Shown here piece after piece: positions 1 to 5,286 of a DNA stretch of 5,286 nt. Positions within the stretch are counted from its first letter, which is position 1; each line of letters starts with the position of its first letter. Source of the stretch: Rhodoferax sp. Lineage in GTDB: Bacteria > Pseudomonadota > Gammaproteobacteria > Burkholderiales > Burkholderiaceae_C. The stretch is taken from NCBI GenBank assembly GCA_018882485.1, contig VERU01000207.1, forward strand, positions 1-5,286, written 5' to 3'. A program made the translations under genes and the position numbers. The notes below the pieces were generated by a model. That model was given only the letters and a program-made list of their open reading frames with translations, was not told the origin of the DNA and ran no database searches.

Positions 1-667
1 GGTACAGGCCCAGATCCTGATCACCGATGGGCTTGCAGGCCGTCAGCCTGCCGTCGCCGAACACCAGAAAGGACCGGCCCCGTGCCACCCGTGCCACCTG
101 CCCCGACAGCGACTTGAAAAACGCCGTTGGCCGCACGATGGAATAGCGCAAGCCCGACTCCATCAATTTCCGCTCGAACGCCAATTTGGCATGCTGGAAA
201 GCCAGACGCGGCTTTTGCACACAGATGGCTGATAGCAACACGAAATGCCGGATGCCCGAAGCGCGCGCCACCTCGAGCGCCACGCAGTGCGCATCATGAT
301 CCACCGCCCAGGCATCCTCCGGAGTACCGCTGCGAGAGGCCATGCACGACACCAGGGCGTCGAACACCTCGCCTCGAATTCCCTGCCGCTGGAGCGAAGC
401 GGGATCGGCCACCTCGGCGACCCGCCATTGCGGACCGGCTGGGTCGTCGCAACAGCGGTCGCCCGGTGCGGGGGCAGCAGCGGTGCGACCCGGACGCACC
501 ACGCACACCACGTGATGCCCGGCAGCAACCAGGGCAGCCACGGCCGCGCGCCCGATGGTGCCCGTGGCGCCCAGGCAAAGCACCCGAAGGCCCGAGGTCG
601 CCGGTCCGCGCCCTTTGACCCGCGTCAAGAGGTCTTCATCAGCGGCTTGATCGGTCAAGGAAGCCAT
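1..667 (-). CDS. bciA: Divinyl (proto)chlorophyllide 8-vinyl reductase, BciA/DVR type (3' end cut by window edge)
   Basis: The enzyme reduces the 8-vinyl group of divinyl (proto)chlorophyllide to ethyl with NADPH in (bacterio)chlorophyll synthesis. Reading the minus strand from the ATG at 667-665 gives 222 codons open to the window edge. A Rossmann nucleotide-binding motif GATGTIG lies at residues 33-39. The family-typical blocks HFVLLSAICVQKP (about 141-153), YSIVRPTAFFKS (175-186) and GDGRLTACKPI (204-214) closely match what I recall of plant DVR and bacterial BciA. Family members are roughly 300-350 residues, so about a third is missing beyond the left edge. Residues 1-26 precede the conserved core and look unconserved. 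No convincing Shine-Dalgarno precedes the ATG (only AGG directly abutting it), so the true start may be downstream, for instance the TTG at codon 14. The gene is divergent from the flavoenzyme at 711. Family identity is strong; photosynthetic function is inferred from the family. Confidence 0.88.
   Translation of the reverse strand, partial: MASLTDQAADEDLLTRVKGRGPATSGLRVLCLGATGTIGRAAVAALVAAGHHVVCVVRPGRTAAAPAPGDRCCDDPAGPQWRVAEVADPASLQRQGIRGEVFDALVSCMASRSGTPEDAWAVDHDAHCVALEVARASGIRHFVLLSAICVQKPRLAFQHAKLAFERKLMESGLRYSIVRPTAFFKSLSGQVARVARGRSFLVFGDGRLTACKPIGDQDLGLY
615..628. promoter_or_regulatory. Candidate FNR/FixK/FnrL-type binding site (anaerobox-like palindrome)
   Basis: The sequence TTGAC-CCGC-GTCAA is a perfect 5-bp palindrome with a 4-bp centre. 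It fits the TTGA-N6-TCAA pattern of FNR-family oxygen or redox regulators. It lies over codons 14-18 of the bciA-like gene as called, with its centre at 621.5. That is about 61 bp upstream of the start site expected from the candidate promoter at 647-675, a position used by class I activators. No binding is shown; a chance match is possible because the site lies in coding sequence. Confidence 0.35.
646..659. promoter_or_regulatory. Perfect palindrome CTTGA-N4-TCAAG overlapping candidate -35
   Basis: CTTGA at 646-650 and TCAAG at 655-659 form a perfect 5-bp inverted repeat around TCGG. It overlaps the candidate -35 of the flavoenzyme gene, and its centre (652.5) is 31 bp from that of the palindrome at 615-628, about three helical turns. 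The TTGA and TCAA half-sites are 4 bp apart instead of 6, so it is not a standard FNR box. It could be an operator or a chance palindrome within codons 3-8 of the bciA-like gene. Confidence 0.25.
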
Positions 668-675
668 CCTAGTAT
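647..675 (+). promoter_or_regulatory. Candidate sigma70-type promoter for the 711-2972 gene
   Basis: TTGATC (647-652; 4 of 6 matches to TTGACA) and TAGTAT (670-675; 4 of 6 to TATAAT) are separated by 17 bp, the optimal spacing. Transcription would begin near 682, leaving a leader of about 29 nt before the ATG at 711. The -35 lies inside the divergent bciA-like gene, which fits the very short 43-bp gap. This is a motif match only. Confidence 0.35.
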
Positions 676-710
676 GGGTCCGGTCGAATGAAAGGAATGG
701 GGATCGTGCC

Positions 711-2972
711 ATGCATGATGTGATTGTGATCGGATCCGGCATCGGCGGCCTGACCGCGGCGGGTCTGCTGGCCAGGGTAGCGGGCCAACGGGTTCTGGTG
801 CTGGAGCAGCACACGGAACCGGGCGGGCTGACCCATGTGTTCCGGCGCGACGGCGCCAGTTGGGACGTCGGCCTGCATTACATCGGCGAAGTCGAACCCG
901 GATCGCGGGCGCGCAAACTGTTCGATTACCTGTCAGGTGGCGAACTGCGGTGGAACCGCATGACCGATGGCTTCGAGCGCTTCGTGTACCCGGGTCTCGA
1001 TTTCGTCGTTCCCTCCGACCCCATCGTCTACCAGCAGCGGCTGATCGACCGTTTTCCCGACGAAAAACGGGCCATCCGCCGCTACTTTCGCGACATCGGG
1101 CGGGCGGTGCGCTGGTCGGTGCTGGGCTTTATGCAAGGCATGGTGCCCAAGCCGGTCGTTCCGCTGCTCCGGTTGGCGCGGAATCTGCTCACCGGTCCGG
1201 CTGCCCTCACCACGGCCGCCTACCTGAACGCCCGATTCCGCAGCCCCGAACTGCGTGCCCTGCTGGCCAGCCAGTGGGGTGATTACGGGCTGCCGCCCTC
1301 CCGCAGCGCGTTCGCCATGCACGCCATCATCGTCCACCACTACCTGCATGGCGCCTGGTTTCCCCAAGGCGGCTCCGCACGCATCGCACGCACTTTCGAA
1401 AAAGGCATCGAGGCAGCGGGAGGTTCGGTCCGTGTTGCCCAGCAGGTCACCGAGATCGTGGTCGAGGGTGGCCGGGTGGTCGGTGTGAAGGTGCTGGACC
1501 GGCGTGGACCGCAACCCATCGAACGACTGCACCGGGCTGCCGCCGTCATATCCAACGTGGGCGTACCAGTCACCTTCAACCGTCTGCTGCCAACCACCGG
1601 ACCGGTTGGCGCCGCCACGGCCGAACTCCGGTCGCTGGCGCAAGGCCTCGAGGGCGGAAGCTCGGCTGTCACCCTGTACCTCAGGCTCAAGGCCGATCCC
1701 CGGACCCTGGGTCTGCAGGGGGAGAACATCTGGATCAGCACGGATCTGGATCACGATGACCAGACCGGGCAGGACCGGGGTTTGCTGGCGGGCAGCCCGC
1801 ACCGGATCTTTGTCTCATTCCCGTCCCTGAAGTCGGGCGATGAGCGCTTCCACACGGCTGAAATCATCGGCTTCGCCAACGAGCAGTCCTTCGCCATCTG
1901 GCGCGATCAGCCCAAGGGACACCGGGGCCAGGCCTACGGTGAACTGAAACGCCGCATCTCCGAGGGCCTGCTGAAACTGGCAGAAACCGCACTCCCCGGA
2001 TTGACGGATCTTGTCAGCTACTCGGAGTTGGCCACGCCCTTGACCATCGAGCACTACACAGCCCACCCGGGGGGGCGGTTTTATGGGCTGGCCGCCACGG
2101 TCGAACGGATGCAGAGCCCCCTGCTGGGGCCCTGGACGCCCCTGCCGGGCCTCTTCCTGTCCGGCTCCGATGCGGCTTGTGCTGGCATCGTGGGCGCCAT
2201 GAACGGAGGCGTTGCCGCCGCGTGCCAGGTCCTGGGTGCCAGGGGATATCCGATGATCCAAGCCGCCTTGCGCACAGGCCCTGCTGCGATCGGGCCGGAC
2301 CTTCTGTCGCCGGAGAAGCAACTTGCCACCCTGATGAACCGGCAGCGCCTGACGCCCGGGATCTGGTCGCTGGAATTCGAGGTCGAAGGGGAGACCGCTC
2401 CTTTTGCGCCCGGCCAGTTTGCACGCCTGCACGTCGGTGACGACGAATGGCGGGATTACTCGATTGCCGGCTTCCGCGGGGGGCGACTGCGGTTGCTGAT
2501 CAGCACGCGAACGGGCGGCCACGGCTCGCAGTTCGTCCAGCAGCTGCGCCCGGGTGATCGCACTCGGGTGGAACTGCCACTCGGGACCTACTCCCTGGTG
2601 CCCAGTCCCCATCGACGGGTGTTCGTCGCCACCGGTACCGGCCTGGCGCCCTTCCTGCCCATGTTTGCCGCCCTGGACACCCATGGACAATTGCGCGAGG
2701 CCAGGCTGCTATTCGGGTGCCGCGACGGCCAGGACGACCTCACGGTCCAGCTCGCCGGCCTGCCCTTGCCCGGGGACCTGACCCGTTGCTACAGCCAGGC
2801 CGAGGCCCCGCCGGGTGGCGTCCGGGGGCGGGTCACGCATGCGCTGCAAGCACAGGCGTTCGATCCGGCGAACACCGATTTCTACCTGTGCGGATCGTCG
2901 GCCATGGTCGAGGACTGCCGACTCCTGCTCGAGCGGCGCGGAGCGCAGAACATCTACGTCGAAGCCTTTTGA
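711..2972 (+). CDS. Fusion flavoenzyme: retinol-saturase/CrtISO-like FAD oxidoreductase + ferredoxin-NADP reductase-like domain
   Basis: This 753-residue protein has two parts. Residues 1 to about 515 form a phytoene desaturase/CrtISO/retinol-saturase-type domain. It has an N-terminal FAD Rossmann motif GSGIGG (8-13) with E32 ending the second strand, EPGG (36-39), the saturase-like WDVGLHYIG (51-59), a conserved stretch HHYLHGAWFPQGG (209-221), and the C-terminal FAD-contact block GSDAACAGIVGAMNGG (485-500). Residues from about 540 to 753 are a complete FNR-like module: RDYS (581-584) for FAD, GTGLAPF (642-648) for NAD(P)H, YLCGSS (725-730) and an aromatic C terminus EAF. No 2Fe-2S cysteine cluster is visible. 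I infer that NAD(P)H electrons pass through the FNR flavin to the first flavin, which saturates or isomerises a polyene or isoprenoid. The substrate is unknown. The start is supported by the Rossmann motif beginning a few residues in; AAGGA (692-696) is distant (14 nt), and GGGG (699-702) is nearer. No signal peptide is seen. The domain calls are firm, the function is not. Confidence 0.85.
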   Translation: MHDVIVIGSGIGGLTAAGLLARVAGQRVLVLEQHTEPGGLTHVFRRDGASWDVGLHYIGEVEPGSRARKLFDYLSGGELRWNRMTDGFERFVYPGLDFVVPSDPIVYQQRLIDRFPDEKRAIRRYFRDIGRAVRWSVLGFMQGMVPKPVVPLLRLARNLLTGPAALTTAAYLNARFRSPELRALLASQWGDYGLPPSRSAFAMHAIIVHHYLHGAWFPQGGSARIARTFEKGIEAAGGSVRVAQQVTEIVVEGGRVVGVKVLDRRGPQPIERLHRAAAVISNVGVPVTFNRLLPTTGPVGAATAELRSLAQGLEGGSSAVTLYLRLKADPRTLGLQGENIWISTDLDHDDQTGQDRGLLAGSPHRIFVSFPSLKSGDERFHTAEIIGFANEQSFAIWRDQPKGHRGQAYGELKRRISEGLLKLAETALPGLTDLVSYSELATPLTIEHYTAHPGGRFYGLAATVERMQSPLLGPWTPLPGLFLSGSDAACAGIVGAMNGGVAAACQVLGARGYPMIQAALRTGPAAIGPDLLSPEKQLATLMNRQRLTPGIWSLEFEVEGETAPFAPGQFARLHVGDDEWRDYSIAGFRGGRLRLLISTRTGGHGSQFVQQLRPGDRTRVELPLGTYSLVPSPHRRVFVATGTGLAPFLPMFAALDTHGQLREARLLFGCRDGQDDLTVQLAGLPLPGDLTRCYSQAEAPPGGVRGRVTHALQAQAFDPANTDFYLCGSSAMVEDCRLLLERRGAQNIYVEAF

Positions 2973-2999
2973 GGCGCGGCGCACCGCTGTCGCTATCAT
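2969..2999 (+). promoter_or_regulatory. Weak candidate promoter for the LysR-type gene
   Basis: TTGAGG (2969-2974; 4 of 6) overlaps the stop codon of the flavoenzyme gene. TATCAT (2994-2999; 5 of 6) follows after 19 bp, slightly longer than ideal. Transcription would start near 3006, giving a leader of about 60 nt before the ATG at 3068. It would let the regulator be expressed separately from the upstream gene. The call rests only on resemblance. Confidence 0.3.
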
Positions 3000-3000
3000 C

Positions 3001-3027
3001 GCCGGACGCGTCTCGGTGCTGTCCGGC
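3001..3027. repeat. Inverted repeat GCCGGAC-N13-GTCCGGC upstream of the LysR-type gene
   Basis: A perfect 7-bp inverted repeat (3001-3007 and 3021-3027) surrounds a 13-nt loop in the 95-bp gap before the regulator. It has no T tract, so it is not a classic terminator. It sits at the predicted transcription start and could be an autoregulatory operator or a 5' leader hairpin. The right arm could instead pair with GCCGG at 3044-3048. Short GC palindromes are common in GC-rich DNA. Confidence 0.3.
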
Positions 3028-3067
3028 CGTCCGAACCCGCAGAGCCGGCCGCCAGACGGGACTGACC

Positions 3068-3940
3068 ATGAACATACCGACAGAACTGCTGCGCACCTTC
3101 GTGAAAACCGTCGAGTTGGGCAGCTTCACCCGGGCGGCAGAGTCGATCGGGCGCACCCAGTCGGCGGTCAGTCTGCAGATCCGGCGCCTCGAGGAGCTGC
3201 TGGGTGCGATGGTGTTCGTGCGCGGCACCCACCGCGCACGACTCACCGACGAAGGTGCCATTCTGGCGGGCTATGCCAAGCGCATTCTGGACCTGAATGA
3301 CGAGGCGGTCAGCAGCCTGCGCCGTCCCAAGATCGCCGGCAGCGTCCGTCTCGGTGCACCCCACGAGTACACGGCTTCGCTGCTGCCTGTGGTGCTGGGC
3401 AAGTTCGCCCAATCGCACCCCGGCGTGATGCTGGAGGTGACCTGTGACCTCAGCAAGAACCTGCGCGCCCGGCTGGAGGATGGCGAGTTCGACATCATCC
3501 TCGCGCTGCATGACGACCCGTCCAGCCAGGGTGGCACGAAAGTGCTGACGGAACCGCTGGTCTGGATCAGCAGCCCCGAGCACGAGGGCCATGTCCAGAG
3601 GCCGCTGTCGCTGGTGGTTGCACCGCCGCCCTGCATCTACCGCAGCCGCATCCTGCAGACGCTCGGGCGGCTGGACCAACCGGCGCGCATCGCCTACACC
3701 AGTTCGAGCATCACCGGCATCATTGCAGCGGTGAAAGCCGGCCTGGGGGTCACCCTGCTGGCCAGAAGTACCGTGCCCCAGGGCATGCGGGTACTCGGCG
3801 AACGTGAGGGTTTCCCTGCGATGGGAGAACTGGAAGTGCGTCTGCACACCGCCCAGGCGCAGCCCTCCGACGCGGTCGCCTGCCTCCAGGACTACATCCG
3901 GGGTAGTTTCACGGGTCAGAACGGGTCGCACCGGGTCTGA
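3068..3940 (+). CDS. LysR-family transcriptional regulator, LrhA-like
   Basis: The 290-residue length is usual for LysR regulators. The N terminus carries the winged helix-turn-helix: FVKTVELGSFTRAAESIG (11-28) and the recognition helix TQSAVSLQIRRLEELLG (30-46), followed by the typical LTDEG (59-63). The effector-binding domain starts near IAGSVRLGAPHEY (about 89-101). Its stretch YTASLLPVVLGKFAQSHPGV resembles the LrhA/HexA subgroup, as does the late MRVLGEREGFP segment. LrhA-type proteins control motility, adhesion or other global traits in enterobacteria; the target and ligand here are unknown. I chose the ATG at 3068 because it places the HTH at the usual position; the Shine-Dalgarno is weak. 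The gene is co-directional with the flavoenzyme, 95 bp upstream, not divergent from it, so a regulatory link is uncertain. A hairpin terminator follows its stop. Confidence 0.9.
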   Translation: MNIPTELLRTFVKTVELGSFTRAAESIGRTQSAVSLQIRRLEELLGAMVFVRGTHRARLTDEGAILAGYAKRILDLNDEAVSSLRRPKIAGSVRLGAPHEYTASLLPVVLGKFAQSHPGVMLEVTCDLSKNLRARLEDGEFDIILALHDDPSSQGGTKVLTEPLVWISSPEHEGHVQRPLSLVVAPPPCIYRSRILQTLGRLDQPARIAYTSSSITGIIAAVKAGLGVTLLARSTVPQGMRVLGEREGFPAMGELEVRLHTAQAQPSDAVACLQDYIRGSFTGQNGSHRV

Positions 3941-3946
3941 GCCCGA

Positions 3947-3986
3947 CGTCAGCGGGGCATGAGTCCCGCTGATGATTTCATTTCCA
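3947..3986 (+). terminator. Probable Rho-independent terminator after the LysR-type gene
   Basis: A perfect 8-bp stem, TCAGCGGG (3949-3956) with CCCGCTGA (3965-3972), closes an 8-nt loop. It can be extended outwards by a G-U and a C-G pair (3947-3948 with 3973-3974). The downstream stretch TTTCATTTCC is T-rich but interrupted, so termination may be imperfect. It starts 6 nt after the stop at 3940 and separates the regulator from the gcv genes. Confidence 0.6.
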
Positions 3987-4070
3987 GAATCAACGCCGCG
4001 CCTTGGGGCGAGCCGATAAGATGCAGCCGCGGTCCCTGCAACCGCTTTGGACATCCACACCACGCTTTCA

Positions 4071-4075
4071 AGGAG
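4071..4075 (+). promoter_or_regulatory. Ribosome binding site of gcvH
   Basis: A strong AGGAG sits 5 nt before the ATG at 4081. It fixes the gcvH start there and rules against the in-frame ATGs at 4003 and 4021, which would add 26 or 20 residues with no family counterpart. Confidence 0.8.
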
Positions 4076-4080
4076 ACGTC

Positions 4081-4449
4081 ATGAGCCAAGTTCGATACAC
4101 GGCCGATCACGAATGGTTGCGCCTGGACGGTGACATCGCCACGGTCGGCATCACCGATTACGCGCAGAACGCGCTGGGCGACATCGTGTTTGTGCAGCTT
4201 CCGGAGGCGGGCGCCCATTTTGCGGCCGGCGACGAGGCCGCTGTCATCGAGTCGGTGAAAGCGGCTGGCGAACTGAAGATGCCCCTTTCGGGTACGGTGC
4301 TGGAAGTCAATGCGGGCCTGGCCGATGCACCGGCGACGGTCAACACCGATCCTCTGGGCGAAGGCTGGTTCATCCGGGTCCGGCTGGATGACCCCTCGGC
4401 GTTCCACAGCCTGCTCGACCGAGCTGCCTACGACAAGCTGAGTTCCTGA
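4081..4449 (+). CDS. gcvH: Glycine cleavage system H protein
   Basis: H protein carries the aminomethyl group on a lipoyl arm among the P, T and L proteins of the glycine cleavage complex, which splits glycine to CO2, ammonia and methylene-tetrahydrofolate in the cytosol. The 122-residue product, slightly short of the usual 125-130, begins with the typical [10 protein letters not shown] (6-15). It contains [20 protein letters not shown] (22-41) and the lipoylation motif ESVKAAGE with K60 (codon 4258-4260) as the attachment lysine. The C-terminal [13 protein letters not shown] is also typical. gcvP follows 31 bp downstream on the same strand, so the two are probably co-transcribed. The preceding gene is the LysR-type regulator, not gcvT. 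No recognisable glycine riboswitch lies in the 140-bp upstream gap. Confidence 0.97.
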   Translation: MSQVRYTADHEWLRLDGDIATVGITDYAQNALGDIVFVQLPEAGAHFAAGDEAAVIESVKAAGELKMPLSGTVLEVNAGLADAPATVNTDPLGEGWFIRVRLDDPSAFHSLLDRAAYDKLSS

Positions 4450-4480
4450 CCGGCTCCCATTCCGACTGCTCCTGCCTGCC

Positions 4481-5286
4481 ATGAACCTGAACGATTCCCC
4501 CCTCACCGGGCCCGGCACCCTTTTCGATCAAGGCGATGAATTCGTGGCGCGCCACGTGGGACCGGACGCCGCCGAAACCCGCGCCATGCTGCAGTCGATG
4601 GGAATGGATTCCATCGAGCAACTGATCGAGCGGGTCATCCCCCCGGCCATCCTGTCGACCCAGACGCTGGCCCTGCCGGACGGGCGCAGCGAGGCCCAGA
4701 CCTTGGCCGCGCTGCGCGACATCGCCCGCCGCAACCGGGTCTTCAAGTCGTTCATCGGCATGGGGTACTACGGCACTCACACCCCCCATGTGGTGTTGCG
4801 CAACGTCCTCGAGAACCCCGCCTGGTACACCGCCTACACCCCCTACCAGCCCGAGATATCCCAGGGCCGGCTGGAGGCGCTGCTAAATTTCCAGACCATG
4901 ATCGCGGATCTGACGGGGATGGAAATCGCCAACGCGTCGTTGCTGGACGAGGCCACCGCGGCGGCCGAGGCCATGGCCTTCTGCCAACGCCTGTCCAAGA
5001 ATCCGTCCCGGGCATTTTTCGTGTCCGGCGACTGCCATCCGCAGACCCTGGAAGTGATCCGCACCCGGGCCGAACCCCTGGGCGTTCAGGTGATCGTCGG
5101 CAACCCGGCCACCGACCTGGCCGACAGCGATGTGTTCGGCGTGCTGCTGCAGTATCCTGCGAGCACCGGCGGCCTCAGCGATCCGTCCGCCCTTATCGCC
5201 GCCGCGCACGCCAGGAAGGCGCTGGTCGTGGTCGCGGCCGATCTGCTGTCCCTCACCCTGCTCAAGCCACCGGGAGAACTCGGGGC
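4481..5286 (+). CDS. gcvP: Glycine dehydrogenase (decarboxylating), P protein (3' end cut by window edge)
   Basis: P protein is the PLP enzyme that decarboxylates glycine and loads the methylamine onto lipoyl-H protein. The window holds the first 268 codons of a protein usually about 950 residues long; the PLP lysine in the C-terminal half is outside. Diagnostic N-terminal blocks are FVARHVGP (21-28), [13 protein letters not shown] (90-102), [20 protein letters not shown] (111-130), [29 protein letters not shown] and [15 protein letters not shown]. The frame is open with no disruption. The ATG at 4481 puts RHVGP at the normal distance from the N terminus. No Shine-Dalgarno is visible in the 31 bp after the gcvH stop, so translation may be coupled to gcvH or use a weak site. 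A gcvH-gcvP order is common in proteobacteria. Confidence 0.97.
   Translation, partial: MNLNDSPLTGPGTLFDQGDEFVARHVGPDAAETRAMLQSMGMDSIEQLIERVIPPAILSTQTLALPDGRSEAQTLAALRDIARRNRVFKSFIGMGYYGTHTPHVVLRNVLENPAWYTAYTPYQPEISQGRLEALLNFQTMIADLTGMEIANASLLDEATAAAEAMAFCQRLSKNPSRAFFVSGDCHPQTLEVIRTRAEPLGVQVIVGNPATDLADSDVFGVLLQYPASTGGLSDPSALIAAAHARKALVVVAADLLSLTLLKPPGELG

Noticed and set aside
127..691. Plus-strand open frames of 163 and 148 codons near the left edge
   Set aside because: They lie opposite the bciA-like gene, whose minus-strand translation matches the DVR family throughout; the plus-strand products are arginine- and proline-rich shadows.
2069..2075. Run of seven G residues as a possible frameshift or phase-variation site
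   Set aside because: The frame continues intact with conserved family residues on both sides, and a single G7 run is unremarkable in GC-rich coding DNA.
1815..2690. Long minus-strand open frame of 291 codons opposite the flavoenzyme gene
   Set aside because: It is antisense to a gene with clear domains, its translation shows no recognisable family, and such shadows are expected in GC-rich DNA.
2717..3067. Upstream in-frame extension of the LysR-type gene beginning inside the flavoenzyme gene
   Set aside because: The extra 117 codons overlap the FNR domain out of frame. LysR proteins start just before the helix-turn-helix, which fits the ATG at 3068.
2996..4063. Minus-strand open frame of 355 codons opposite the LysR-type gene
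   Set aside because: It covers a well-supported LysR gene on the opposite strand and shows no recognisable domain.
4003..4080. Earlier in-frame start for gcvH
   Set aside because: H proteins begin close to the YTADHEW block, and the strong AGGAG at 4071-4075 points to the ATG at 4081.
3973..4080. Possible glycine riboswitch before gcvH
   Set aside because: I looked for the conserved tandem aptamer core and found nothing resembling it; the gap is also short for a tandem aptamer plus expression platform.

Overview
The window is GC-rich, densely packed bacterial chromosome with no mobile elements, RNA genes or repeat arrays. Gene content and base composition suggest a proteobacterium, probably of the beta or gamma class. 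The partial gene at the left edge is a clear 8-vinyl reductase of the BciA/plant DVR type, an enzyme of (bacterio)chlorophyll synthesis, so the organism is plausibly a purple phototroph or a close relative. I cannot name the genus.

Layout. Positions 1-667 (minus strand, running off the left edge) hold a bciA-like gene. A 43-bp gap separates its start from a divergent gene at 711-2972 (plus strand). That gene encodes an unusual 753-residue two-part flavoenzyme: a phytoene-desaturase/CrtISO/retinol-saturase-like FAD domain followed by a complete ferredoxin-NADP-reductase-like FAD/NAD(P)H module. A LysR-family regulator with an LrhA-like effector domain follows at 3068-3940, and a hairpin terminator follows it. 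The right end holds gcvH (4081-4449) and the first 268 codons of gcvP (4481 to the right edge), the H and P proteins of the glycine cleavage system. No gcvT lies just upstream.

How the parts may work together. BciA uses NADPH to reduce a vinyl group on a chlorophyll precursor. The fusion protein looks built to pass electrons from NAD(P)H to a second flavin that saturates or isomerises a polyene or isoprenoid. Its substrate cannot be read from the sequence, but the divergent bciA makes a pigment or isoprenoid role reasonable. A TTGA-N6-TCAA palindrome of the FNR/FixK/FnrL type lies in the first codons of bciA, about 61 bp upstream of the start site predicted for the fusion gene, so oxygen control of this pair is a testable idea. 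The gcvHP genes form a separate unit of one-carbon metabolism.

The most interesting item is the saturase-reductase fusion and its position beside bciA. The rest looks like ordinary housekeeping and regulatory content.
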